From Burkholderiaceae bacterium (lineage in GTDB: Bacteria; Pseudomonadota; Gammaproteobacteria; Burkholderiales; Burkholderiaceae_D): a stretch of 38,446 nucleotides of DNA. Within the stretch, counting starts at the first letter, position 1. Every line of letters begins with the position of its first letter. The notes beneath the pieces are model-generated. The model was not told the DNA's origin. It made no database searches and worked only from the letters and a program-made list of their open reading frames with translations. The stretch covers positions 1-38,446 of the forward strand of contig JAIETO010000256.1 in NCBI GenBank assembly GCA_019745005.1, read 5' to 3'. This document shows, piece by piece, positions 1-9,750 of this stretch. Position numbers and translations under genes: made by a program.

Positions 1-2
1 AA

Positions 3-1823
3 TTGTACAGCGAATTTCGCGAGTTCTTTCCCCGTAACGCGGTGGAATACTTTGTAAGTTATTACGATTATTACCAACCTGAAGCCTATGTGCCCCAGCG
101 GGACTTGTTCATTGAGAAAGATTCTGCAATTAACGAACACATCGAGCAGATGCGCTTGTCGTGCACTAAGTCGTTGATGGAACGACGCGATGTGATTATC
201 GTCGCCACCGTCTCCGCGATTTACGGTATTGGCAACCCGAACGAATATCACAAAATGATTTTGACTTTGCGCGTAAAGGACAAAGTTAGTCAACGCGATT
301 TGATTGCGCGTTTGATTCAAATGCAATATTCGCGCAATGAAATTGATTTCGGCCGTGGTACGTTTCGCGTGCGTGGCGACACCATTGATATTTTCCCCGC
401 TGAACACGCAGAACTCGCCGTACGCATCGAAATGTTTGATGATGAAATCGAGAACCTGCAATTGTTCGACCCGCTCACTGGGCGCATTCGGCAAAAAATT
501 CCTCGCTTTACCGTTTACCCCGGTTCGCATTATGTGACGCCGCGCGAAACGGTATTGCGTGCTATCGACACGATCAAAGAAGAGCTGCGGGAACGCTTAG
601 AATTCTTTCGGCGCGAGAATAAATTGATTGAAGAACAGCGTATAGAGCAACGCACGCGTTTTGATTTGGAAATGATGGCAGAAGTCGGTTTTACCAAAGG
701 CATCGAAAACTATTCTCGCCATTTGAGTGGCGCAAAAGCGGGTGAGCCGCCGCCCACTCTGGTCGATTATCTACCCGCTGACGCATTAATGTTTTTAGAT
801 GAATCGCACGTGCTCACCGGCCAGTTAAACGGCATGTACAACGGCGACAGAGCGCGTAAAACCAACCTCGTTGATTACGGATTTCGCCTGCCTTCGGCCT
901 TGGACAATCGACCTTTAAAGTTTGAAGAGTTTGAGAGCAAGATGCGCCAAACCGTGTTTGTTTCCGCCACGCCTGCAGATTATGAAAAGCAGCATGCGGA
1001 CCAAGTGGTGGAGCAAGTTGTACGCCCGACGGGCTTGGTAGACCCACGCATTGAGGTGCGCCCGGCCTTGTCGCAAGTCGATGATTTAATGAACGAAATC
1101 ACCGCCCGCGTCAAAATTCACGAGCGAGTGTTGGTCACAACGCTGACCAAACGCATGTCGGAACAATTGACCGAATTTTTGAGCGATAACGGCATCAAAG
1201 TGCGCTATCTCCATAGCGATATTGATACGGTAGAGCGCGTCGAAATCATTCGCGATTTACGTCTAGGTACCTTCGATGTGCTAGTCGGCATTAACTTGCT
1301 GCGCGAGGGCTTGGATATTCCCGAAGTCTCGCTGGTGGCGATTTTAGACGCTGATAAAGAGGGCTTTTTACGTTCTGAGCGCAGCCTGATTCAAACCATA
1401 GGCCGCGCAGCGCGTAACCTGAACGGCACGGCAATTTTGTATGCAGACAAAGTGACCGATTCAATGAAGCGCGCAATCGACGAAACCGAGCGCAGGCGTA
1501 ACAAACAATTGACGTTTAACGCGGCAAACAACATCACGCCTATCGGTATCAAGAAAAAAATCAAAGACATTATCGACGGCGTCTACAACCCGCAAGAAGC
1601 ACGTGAAGATTTAGCGGCAGCGCAAGAACAAGCTAAATACGAAGTGATGAGCGAAAAGCAAATCAGTCGCGAAATCAAGCGCATGGAAAAACTCATGCTC
1701 GATCACGCGAAGAATCTCGAATTCGAAAAAGCCGCGCAAGTGCGCGACCAACTGGCGCACTTAAAACAGCAGTTATTTGGGGCGGGTGGGGGCGATAATA
1801 TTGTGTCGATTGCTGGGCGTTAA
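3..1823 (+). CDS. uvrB: Excinuclease ABC subunit UvrB, 5'-truncated by window edge
   Basis: Translation has UvrB motifs ([17 protein letters not shown]-like [62 protein letters not shown]-terminal UVR motif [14 protein letters not shown]). Confidence 0.97.
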   Translation: MYSEFREFFPRNAVEYFVSYYDYYQPEAYVPQRDLFIEKDSAINEHIEQMRLSCTKSLMERRDVIIVATVSAIYGIGNPNEYHKMILTLRVKDKVSQRDLIARLIQMQYSRNEIDFGRGTFRVRGDTIDIFPAEHAELAVRIEMFDDEIENLQLFDPLTGRIRQKIPRFTVYPGSHYVTPRETVLRAIDTIKEELRERLEFFRRENKLIEEQRIEQRTRFDLEMMAEVGFTKGIENYSRHLSGAKAGEPPPTLVDYLPADALMFLDESHVLTGQLNGMYNGDRARKTNLVDYGFRLPSALDNRPLKFEEFESKMRQTVFVSATPADYEKQHADQVVEQVVRPTGLVDPRIEVRPALSQVDDLMNEITARVKIHERVLVTTLTKRMSEQLTEFLSDNGIKVRYLHSDIDTVERVEIIRDLRLGTFDVLVGINLLREGLDIPEVSLVAILDADKEGFLRSERSLIQTIGRAARNLNGTAILYADKVTDSMKRAIDETERRRNKQLTFNAANNITPIGIKKKIKDIIDGVYNPQEAREDLAAAQEQAKYEVMSEKQISREIKRMEKLMLDHAKNLEFEKAAQVRDQLAHLKQQLFGAGGGDNIVSIAGR

Positions 1824-1830
1824 GTTTTTT

Positions 1831-2100
1831 TGCCGCAGAGACGCAGAGAGCGCAAAGGAAAAGCGATTTCTTGATATGGCGGCGTGCTTACTTGAAAAAA
1901 ACCAAACCTCTCAACACGGAGACACAGAGTCACAGAGAAGATCTGTATGGGGCGCGCAAAATTGTTTGTCTTAGGGCATACAAGACGCGGTTGGCGCAGA
2001 GAGAGGACTAAAAGTTGAAAAAATGAGGCAAAGGACGTAAATCAATATGCTCACTTTTCACCTTCTTTCTCTGCGTCCTCAGCGCCTCTGCGGCAAAGTC
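1831..2100. repeat. Cluster of GCAGAGACGCAGAG-type intergenic repeats (direct copies about 1831-1860 and 1912-1940, partial about 1993-2010, inverted copy about 2065-2100)
   Basis: tgccgcagagacgcagagagcgcaaaggaa; caacacggagacacagagtcacagagaag; ctttctctgcgtcctcagcgcctctgcggcaaagtc (reverse complement gactttgccgcagaggcgctgaggacgcagagaaag). Confidence 0.8.
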
Positions 2101-2110
2101 TTTTATTGAT

Positions 2111-4693
2111 TTAAGCAACAACCTTCACTTCAGCAATCCGCTGCGCAATATGCGCCAAGGCTTCTTGGACTTGATCAATCAAAATCAAACACAAATCACC
2201 TTCGCCTAAGCTTTCTAGTGCGGTATCAATCGCCACAAATTCGCCGTTGATTTCTTTGACGACTTTGGTTCGCTCCGCATTGTTGAGGCCTTTGCGTAGC
2301 AGGGCGACGACCTCGCCATCGGCGCGACCGCGTTGGCATTGGTCTTGGTAGAGAATCACTTCATCAAAGGCTTTGCCGAGAATTTCTGTTTGTTGGCTGA
2401 TGTCTTCATCGCGTCTGTCACCAGCGCCGCTGATCACGACAGAACGGCGTTTGCCCGGCATGGTGCTGACGGCTTGTACCAAGGCCAAAATGGCGTCGGG
2501 GTTATGGCCGTAGTCGGCGATCAAAGTAGCACCCTTATAGTCGAACACGTTGAAGCGGCCGGGCGCGTTGTCTGCTTCGTTCGCGAAGCTGCGCAGGCCT
2601 TGGCGAATCGCATCCCAATTCAGGTTGATGCCCCAGGCTGCCGCTACAGAAGCCATCACGTTTTCTACTTGAAATCCGATACTGCCGTTGCGCGTAATGG
2701 GAATCTCAGCGAGTGGGATTTTATGGTGAATCTTGCCCTCAACGGCACAAAGATGGCCATCCTCAACGAACACGACGCGGTGCCCTTGCGCACGGTGCGC
2801 GGCCATGACGGGATGATGCTTGTCCGCCGCGAAGAAGGTCACGGCACCGGTACAGTTATGTGCCATGCCAGCCACGATGGGGTCGGCTGCGTTGAGCACT
2901 GCAACGCCGTGCTCGGCGACGTTTTGCACAATAACCCGCTTTAAAACGGCAAGGTCTTCAACTGTGGTGATGTAATTTAAACCCAAGTGGTCACCAGAAC
3001 CGATGTTCGTCACGACGGCGACCTGGCAGCGATCATACGCCAAGCCTTCACGCAAAATACCGCCGCGCGCCGTTTCAAAAACAGCGGCATCTACATCGGG
3101 GTGCGATAGGACGTTGCGCGCACTGCGCGGGCCGCTGCAATCGCCGCTATCAATCTGGCGTCCTTCGACGTACACGCCATCGGTATTTGTCATGCCGGTG
3201 CGCAAGCCGCTGGCGGTTAGTAGGTGTGCAATCAAACGCACCGTCGTGGTTTTACCGTTGGTGCCCGTTACTGAAATAATTGGAATGCGCCCATCATCAC
3301 CGTCTTCAAACATGGCAGAAATAATCGCCTCGCCGACCGCACGGCCTTTGCCAAACGAGGGCGATAAGTGCATGCGCAGGCCAGGTGCGGCATTCACTTC
3401 GACCACGCCACCGTTTTGTTCTTCGATAGGCTTTAAAACACTCTCGCACACCACGTCTACACCGCAAATGTCGAGACCGATCATGTGCGCGGCAGCCACT
3501 GCACGCGCGGCGACTTCTGGGTGTACATCGTCAGTGACGTCAGTGGCGCTGCCGCCGGTTGATAAGTTGGCGTTATTGCGCAAAATCACACGTTTGCCTT
3601 TAGGTGGCACAGAATCTGCGTCGTAGCCTTGTTTGGCGAGGCTGGCTAGGGCGATATCGTCAAACCGAATCTTGGTTAATGAAGTGGCGTGGCCGCTGCC
3701 ACGGCGCGGGTCTTTGTTAACTTGTTCGACCAATTCGCGTACCGAGTGAGTGCCGTCGCCCACCACTTGTGGCGGGTCACGCCGCGCTGCTGCAACTAGT
3801 TTGTTACCAATCACCAGTAAGCGGAAATCATTGCCGGGCAAGAAGCGCTCAACCAAAATGTCGTCGCGAAACTCGCTGGCCGCAACATACGCTGTATTGA
3901 GCTGTTCTTGCGTGGTGACGTTAACCGTGACGCCTTTGCCTTGGTTGCCATCTTTCGGCTTTACCACCACGGGTAAGCCGATTTCTAAGGCAATTTTCCA
4001 AGCGTCTTCCATGTCGACAGCGGTGCGGCCGCGTGGCACAGGTACGCCTGCGGCATGGAGTAAATCTTTGGTTAATTCTTTGTCTTGCGCGATGGATTCT
4101 GCAATGGCGCTTGTGCCATCCATCTCCGCCGCTTGAATTTTGCGTTGGCGACTGCCCCAACCAAAAGTGACTAAGCTTCCGTTGGTTAAGCGGCGATAGG
4201 GAATATTGCGCGCCAAAGCTGCATTCACAATAGAGCCAGTGGACGGCCCTAAGCGCACGTCTTCATCCAATTCGCGCAATTGCATGAGCGCGGCGGGTAA
4301 ATCAAATTCCGTATCATTCAGTGCTGCATTGCAGAGTTGTTCTGCTAAGTCTAATGCGAGACGCCCGACGGACTCTTCCGAATACTCGACCACAACTTGA
4401 AATATTCCTGCTTCTAAGGTTTGTGTCGTGCGGCTGAAGGTGACCGCGCAACCTGCTTGCGCTTGCAGCCCCAGGGCGGCTAATTCCAACACATGCGCCA
4501 TGGGAATCGCGTCGTCATTACCAGTGGTTTGTAGAGGGCCAATTTCTGGAAAACGAGCGCGTAGGCGGACTTCGAAATCGGGCAAATCAGCAACCGACAT
4601 GGCAGCCTGATTGCAATTAACGATGGCTTCAATTGCAGTGTGGTGGCTCCAGAGATTTGGGCCGCGCAGGGCACGTATGCGTGAAACTTCCAT
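2111..4693 (-). CDS. cphA: Cyanophycin synthetase (ATP-grasp plus complete Mur-ligase-like module; divergent N-terminal domain)
   Basis: LRGPNLWSHH N-terminus, ATP-grasp KPKDGNQGKGV, Mur ligase P-loop GTNGKTTTVRL, GRFNVFDYKGATLIADYGHNPDAI. Confidence 0.95.
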   Translation of the reverse strand: MEVSRIRALRGPNLWSHHTAIEAIVNCNQAAMSVADLPDFEVRLRARFPEIGPLQTTGNDDAIPMAHVLELAALGLQAQAGCAVTFSRTTQTLEAGIFQVVVEYSEESVGRLALDLAEQLCNAALNDTEFDLPAALMQLRELDEDVRLGPSTGSIVNAALARNIPYRRLTNGSLVTFGWGSRQRKIQAAEMDGTSAIAESIAQDKELTKDLLHAAGVPVPRGRTAVDMEDAWKIALEIGLPVVVKPKDGNQGKGVTVNVTTQEQLNTAYVAASEFRDDILVERFLPGNDFRLLVIGNKLVAAARRDPPQVVGDGTHSVRELVEQVNKDPRRGSGHATSLTKIRFDDIALASLAKQGYDADSVPPKGKRVILRNNANLSTGGSATDVTDDVHPEVAARAVAAAHMIGLDICGVDVVCESVLKPIEEQNGGVVEVNAAPGLRMHLSPSFGKGRAVGEAIISAMFEDGDDGRIPIISVTGTNGKTTTVRLIAHLLTASGLRTGMTNTDGVYVEGRQIDSGDCSGPRSARNVLSHPDVDAAVFETARGGILREGLAYDRCQVAVVTNIGSGDHLGLNYITTVEDLAVLKRVIVQNVAEHGVAVLNAADPIVAGMAHNCTGAVTFFAADKHHPVMAAHRAQGHRVVFVEDGHLCAVEGKIHHKIPLAEIPITRNGSIGFQVENVMASVAAAWGINLNWDAIRQGLRSFANEADNAPGRFNVFDYKGATLIADYGHNPDAILALVQAVSTMPGKRRSVVISGAGDRRDEDISQQTEILGKAFDEVILYQDQCQRGRADGEVVALLRKGLNNAERTKVVKEINGEFVAIDTALESLGEGDLCLILIDQVQEALAHIAQRIAEVKVVA

Positions 4694-4749
4694 AAAACTT
4701 GATCCTTTTTTGCTGTCGTATTGGCGTCGTGGTACCAGACAAAATGTTT

Positions 4750-4829
4750 ATACTGCCTAAAAATCTAATGCTGATACCTAAATTTCCGCTTTATTTAAAA
4801 GCGTATTGAAATATTACTGGACTGGGTAT
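4750..4829 (+). repeat. 80-bp intergenic repeat, copy A (ATACTGCC family)
   Basis: atactgcc...ccgctttatttaaaagcgta...ttgaaatattactggactgggtat; same architecture and length as copies B and D. Confidence 0.55.
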
Positions 4830-4860
4830 ATGTTTTTTTGGTTAATTTTTGGTTTTAAGT

Positions 4861-7041
4861 TCAAAACGTCGCCCGCTTTCGATTCGAGTCAAAAGTACGC
4901 AAACCCGCGCTAATAAAGTCGAGTGAGATGTCCATCGCCCAACTTGCAGCAACAGCAGCCATCACGCTTTCAGGCTGTTCAGCTTTGACTGGTTTCAAGG
5001 AGGTGAGCGCGATGCTGCCATGTTCGCTTTCGCCTTCGATTAACACAATCTCGTTATTGCGGAGAACCACCACGCGGCCACCTGCGGCGCGGTGTGTGCT
5101 AATCGCAGGAAGCGCTTCATCCATGCCGTAAAAAATCACGCTGCCATCACAAAGCTCGGCCAGTTCAGCCACTTGCGCATCCCCAGCGTTGAGCACCGCG
5201 GCACCTTGCGGCAAAACCACATCCACCTGTGTGCGCATCACTTTGAACATGTGCTCCGGTTCGCTCACGTAGTAGTCAGCCAATTTTTCAAGGCCTGACA
5301 TATCGGTGACGACGCCGATCAAGCATTTGTCGTAAGCGAGGCCGTCCGTCAAGATCATTTCTGCATTGGCTTCAAACACGGCGGCTTGTACTGTGCGATT
5401 CATGAGTAAATTTTGTCCTGCCCTCCAGGTCGCACAATTGTTTTTCTCCACTTGGCGCTGATCAAGAAACAAGCCGTGTTCACATGCCACGCCTGTGTAT
5501 TTGCCGCTCATCGTCAATATGCTGGCGATGAGGCGCGCGATTAAGCTGGTTCCTTTGCTTCCCGCGACACCGATCAGGGGAATACGTCCTGTTTCGTGCT
5601 CGGCGAACAGGTGATTGATGATAGCTGTGCCGATCGGGCGTGCTTTGCCGCTGGCTGGCTTTAAATGGGCAAGCAGGCCTGGGCTGGCGTTGACTTCGAT
5701 AATTGCGCCGCGCTGCTCTTCCAATGGCTTTGAAATATCCTCGGCAACCAGATCAACGCCGGCGATGTCGAGGCCAACAATGCGAGCCGCGAGCGTCGCC
5801 GCACGAGCGACTTCTGGATGCACTTCGTCAGTCACATCAAAGGCAACATTGCCATTCGGTTGGATCAGCACTTTTTGTCCGGCTAAGGGAACTGAGTAGG
5901 CCGTCATCCCTTGCCGTTCTAATTCCAAGATAATTTCGGCACCGTGCTGGGGCGCTAAGGCATTGAGTGGCGCATCTTCGGTGGTGCCGCGACGCGGGTC
6001 GGTGTTGATTTGGCTATCGACCAATTCAATAATATTGGAGGTGCCATCACCTGTTACCCAAAGCGCTTCGCCCTTTGCCGCCGCTACGACATGCTTGCCC
6101 ACCACAAGCACGCGATGTTCGTTGCCCGTAACAAAGCGTTCGACGATGACACTTTTGCTATCGCCTTTTCGCGCTGCGAGATGGTAGGCGGCGACCACGT
6201 CGGCTTCCGTCATCAAATTTAGTGAGACGCCTCGACCATGGTTGCCGTCGTAGGGTTTGACTACCACCGGTAAGCCAATATCCTGCGCTTCTTCCCACGC
6301 TTCTTCAGCGCTGCGCACCAGGCTGCCTTCAGGAACGGGCACACCGCAGGCTTGTAAAAGCGTCTTGGTTAGGTCTTTGTCACTGGCGATACTTTCCGCA
6401 ATTGCGCTTGTGCGATCCGTCTCGGCCGTCCAGATACGCCGCTGTGCGGAGCCATGCCCTAGCTGCACCAAATTCCCCTCGGTAAGGCGTATTGACGGGA
6501 TACGACGCTCGGTTGCGGCCTCAACAATATGCGCTGTGCTGGGGCCGAGGCAATAATCGTCAACGATGTCTTTTAATTCGGTAATACCTGCGGCGAGATC
6601 AAACGCCGTATCGTTAATCATCGCCATCAAAAAATTCCGTGCGAGGGTTAAAGCGGCGCGACCTACTTGCTCTTGACGTGTGCGAAACGCCATTTTGTAC
6701 ACGCCGGTTTGCGAGGTTGAGCGCGTCTGTCCAAAGCCCGTGCGCATGCCCGCAAGATTTTGTAATTCAAGCACGACGTGTTCGAGGATATGAGCAGCCC
6801 AGGTTCCTTCAATTAGGCGTTGATGAAAGCCACCCACTTCGCCCACGCCGCAGCGATGTTGCAACAGGCCGGGCAGGGCAGCGACCAGTCGCTCGGTGAA
6901 TCCAGGAATTAAGTTTGAGGGATATTCTTCAAGTGCGCCGATATCGACCCATACTTCGATGACAGGACGGTAGGTCCAAATATTTGGCCCACGCAAGTGG
7001 TTCACGCGAAGGAACTGAAGGTCTTTATTTTTTGTAGTCAT
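4861..7041 (-). CDS. Cyanophycin synthetase paralog (CphA'-like), C-terminally short with degenerate Mur ligase P-loop
   Basis: LRGPNIWTYRPVIEV, HILEHVVLELQNLAGM, ATP-grasp KPYDGNHGRGV, degenerate GVAGSKGTSLIARL; ends before the GRFNVFDY...DYGHNP region present in the neighbouring CphA. Confidence 0.93.
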   Translation of the reverse strand: MTTKNKDLQFLRVNHLRGPNIWTYRPVIEVWVDIGALEEYPSNLIPGFTERLVAALPGLLQHRCGVGEVGGFHQRLIEGTWAAHILEHVVLELQNLAGMRTGFGQTRSTSQTGVYKMAFRTRQEQVGRAALTLARNFLMAMINDTAFDLAAGITELKDIVDDYCLGPSTAHIVEAATERRIPSIRLTEGNLVQLGHGSAQRRIWTAETDRTSAIAESIASDKDLTKTLLQACGVPVPEGSLVRSAEEAWEEAQDIGLPVVVKPYDGNHGRGVSLNLMTEADVVAAYHLAARKGDSKSVIVERFVTGNEHRVLVVGKHVVAAAKGEALWVTGDGTSNIIELVDSQINTDPRRGTTEDAPLNALAPQHGAEIILELERQGMTAYSVPLAGQKVLIQPNGNVAFDVTDEVHPEVARAATLAARIVGLDIAGVDLVAEDISKPLEEQRGAIIEVNASPGLLAHLKPASGKARPIGTAIINHLFAEHETGRIPLIGVAGSKGTSLIARLIASILTMSGKYTGVACEHGLFLDQRQVEKNNCATWRAGQNLLMNRTVQAAVFEANAEMILTDGLAYDKCLIGVVTDMSGLEKLADYYVSEPEHMFKVMRTQVDVVLPQGAAVLNAGDAQVAELAELCDGSVIFYGMDEALPAISTHRAAGGRVVVLRNNEIVLIEGESEHGSIALTSLKPVKAEQPESVMAAVAASWAMDISLDFISAGLRTFDSNRKRATF

Positions 7042-7068
7042 GGAGTGGTTCGTCGCAGAGCAAATTTT

Positions 7069-7251
7069 TTAATAATGTTGTCGAATGGCGGGGTCAGGGT
7101 GTTGAATTAATTGGCAACCATCGGCGTCAGCTTTTCGCTGAAGTTGCGTGATTTCATTAGGTGTAAGAACCGCTGGGTGAAAAGGGTCTTTACTGATCTT
7201 GTCATAGCGATGATATTCTGAGCGATGCAATATGGGTTGAAAATGTGGCAT
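7069..7251 (-). CDS. Possible small protein (60 aa) directly upstream of the CphA' gene, same strand
   Basis: Complete ORF with protein-like composition (MPHFQPILHRSEYHRYDKISKDPFHPAVLTPNEITQLQRKADADGCQLIQHPDPAIRQHY); no clear Shine-Dalgarno seen. Confidence 0.35.
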   Translation of the reverse strand: MPHFQPILHRSEYHRYDKISKDPFHPAVLTPNEITQLQRKADADGCQLIQHPDPAIRQHY

Positions 7252-7476
7252 TGTTTGCGTTCAATTTAGCGGCTTTTAGCCTGATATACTGGCTCTCTTC
7301 CGTCTCGATTCGATAGAATACCGTAAATATTGGCGCAAGTGACATGCCGTTTTGTGTAGCACTTGGTCTCACGCTAGGCTTGATTGAGGCGTCAACGCGA
7401 TCGCTGATCTGCGCGTTCTGGCTACTTCCGAATATTCTTCGACCACATTCAGTATCATTTTCGAAATTTTTTAACA

Positions 7477-9750
7477 ATGACATCTAATCAACTAAGTTCT
7501 ACGTCGCTTCCCGTTGCCAATGATTTGCCCGTAGCTTGGGCGGATGAGATGCAACTGCAATTGATGTCGGGAGAGAACGTACTTAGTACACTTGAGGTTG
7601 ACCTCGATGCGAAACTTCGTTTTGTTAAGGGCGTGATTGTTGTAACAAATCAGCGTTTGCTGTCAAAAGCAGCAGGCGAAACGGGCTGGGCATCATGGAA
7701 ATTTGCACATAACTTGAGCTTGCGGCACCACGATCATGCTGGTGTTGGTCATATTGAGTTGGTGAGTGATCAGCAATGTTTGGCGCATTGGCGTTTTACT
7801 TTGGGCCAGAACTTGCATGCAATCCGCTTGATCGATCAATTCAAAGAGCAATTGCATGAGCACGTCACTGGTGAACCTGTGCAGCAAGCCGAGCAAAACA
7901 TTTGCCCTAGCTGCAAAGCGAAGTTAGAACCGGATCAAGAGGAATGTCCAGTCTGCACAAAGGTGATTTACACGCCACCTTCAACATGGACCTTGTTTCG
8001 CTTATGGCGTTTTGCGCGCCCTTATCGCGTGCCCTTAGCGATTGGCTTCATGTTGATGTTGTTTGGAACGGCAGCGCACATGATTCCCCGCTATCTCACC
8101 AAACCATTAACGGATGAGGTTCTCATTCCCTATCAAAATGGTGTTGCGGTCGATCCAAAACTTGTTGCAATGTATATCGGCGGCTTACTTGGTTCCGCCG
8201 TGGTTGCTTGGCTGCTTAGTTGGGGTAAAACCTATATTTTGGCCTTGGTCTCTGAACGAATTGGCGCAGATTTACGCACCACAACTTACGAGCATTTATT
8301 AAAACTCTCGCTCGAATATTTTGGTGGCAAGCGCACAGGCGATTTGATGTCGCGTATCGGCAGTGAAAGTGACCGTATTTGCGTGTATTTGTCTTTACAT
8401 TTATTAGACTTTGCCACTGACGTATTGATGTTTTTTATGACAGCGGTCGCGCTTTTGCAAATCAATACGAAACTTGCCTTGGTCACTTTACTGCCGCTCC
8501 CATTTATCGCTTTTATGATTCACAAAGTACGGGATAAATTACGTACCGGTTTTGAGAAAATTGATCGCGTATGGGGCGAAGTCACAAATGTGCTGGCTGA
8601 TACGATTCCCGGCATTCGAGTCGTCAAAGCGTTTGCGCAAGAAAGCCGTGAAGCAGGGCGTTTTCGCGAAGCCAATAAACACAATTTAGCAGTCAATGAC
8701 AAACTGAATAAAATCTGGTCTTTGTTTTCGCCCACCGTTTCGTTCCTGACCGACCTTGGTATTTTGGTGGTTTGGGCTTTCGGTATTTGGCAGGTTTCAA
8801 GGAATGAAATCACCGTAGGTGCCTTGGTCGCTGCCGTCGCATTTATCAGTAATTTCTATGGTCGTATTGATTCAATGAGCCGGATCGTATCTGTCACCCA
8901 AAAATCAGCTTCTGCGGCCAAACGTATTTTTGATATTTTGGACCATGTGTCCAGCGTTCCAGAACCACAACAACCTGTGAAAGTGAAGGAAGTACGGGGA
9001 GAGATTGAACTACGCGAGGTGGGTTTCCGCTATGGCAATCGTGCTGTGAATCGCGGAATTACGCTGCATATAAAACCAGGTGAAATGATAGGCTTGGTTG
9101 GACATAGCGGCTCTGGCAAAAGTACTTTGGTCAACTTGATTTGTCGCTTTTACGATGTGTCTGAGGGCGCGATTTTGTTGGATGGCGTGGATATTCGCTC
9201 GTTCACAATTGCTGATTACCGGCGAAATATTGGTCTTGTTTTACAAGAACCTTTTCTATTTTTTGGCAGCATTGCCGATAACATCGCGTACGGAAAACCC
9301 CATGCAACAAGGGCCGAAATCATTGCAGCGGCGCGCGCTGCACATGCACACGAGTTTATTTTGCGCTTGCCGCAAGGCTATGATTCGATGGTGGGGGAAC
9401 GTGGACAAGGCTTATCGGGCGGAGAACGCCAGCGTATTTCAATTGCCAGAGCTTTATTGATTGATCCGAAAATTTTGATCATGGATGAAGCCACGTCGTC
9501 TGTGGACTCGGAAACAGAAAAAGAAATCCAAAAGGCACTCGATAATCTCGTCAAAGGCCGCACGACGATTGCGATTGCACATCGCTTATCTACCTTGCAA
9601 AAAGCAGATCGCTTGGTCGTGCTAGATCGCGGTCGCGTGGTTGAGGTGGGGAGCCACGACGAATTGATGGCGCGCGAAGATGCTTATTTCCGTTTGTATG
9701 AAGCGCAAGCAAGAAACGCGGAAGCGAATGCTTCAATCGGCGGAGAATAA
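7477..9750 (+). CDS. ABC exporter (permease-ATPase fusion) with N-terminal extension and zinc ribbon; cyanophycin metabolism-associated type
   Basis: CPSCKAKLEPDQEECPVC zinc ribbon, then ABC transmembrane domain, Walker A GHSGSGKSTL, signature LSGGERQRISIARAL, Walker B ILIMDEATSSVD; divergent from the cphA genes. Confidence 0.93.
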   Translation: MTSNQLSSTSLPVANDLPVAWADEMQLQLMSGENVLSTLEVDLDAKLRFVKGVIVVTNQRLLSKAAGETGWASWKFAHNLSLRHHDHAGVGHIELVSDQQCLAHWRFTLGQNLHAIRLIDQFKEQLHEHVTGEPVQQAEQNICPSCKAKLEPDQEECPVCTKVIYTPPSTWTLFRLWRFARPYRVPLAIGFMLMLFGTAAHMIPRYLTKPLTDEVLIPYQNGVAVDPKLVAMYIGGLLGSAVVAWLLSWGKTYILALVSERIGADLRTTTYEHLLKLSLEYFGGKRTGDLMSRIGSESDRICVYLSLHLLDFATDVLMFFMTAVALLQINTKLALVTLLPLPFIAFMIHKVRDKLRTGFEKIDRVWGEVTNVLADTIPGIRVVKAFAQESREAGRFREANKHNLAVNDKLNKIWSLFSPTVSFLTDLGILVVWAFGIWQVSRNEITVGALVAAVAFISNFYGRIDSMSRIVSVTQKSASAAKRIFDILDHVSSVPEPQQPVKVKEVRGEIELREVGFRYGNRAVNRGITLHIKPGEMIGLVGHSGSGKSTLVNLICRFYDVSEGAILLDGVDIRSFTIADYRRNIGLVLQEPFLFFGSIADNIAYGKPHATRAEIIAAARAAHAHEFILRLPQGYDSMVGERGQGLSGGERQRISIARALLIDPKILIMDEATSSVDSETEKEIQKALDNLVKGRTTIAIAHRLSTLQKADRLVVLDRGRVVEVGSHDELMAREDAYFRLYEAQARNAEANASIGGE

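Noticed and set aside
1777-1974. 65-aa ORF overlapping the uvrB end
   Set aside because: Translation derives from the GCAGAG repeats and the uvrB tail; not protein-like.
2333-3626. Plus-strand ORFs (203 aa and 207 aa) opposite cphA
   Set aside because: Antisense to a strongly supported CphA; low-complexity composition typical of shadow ORFs.
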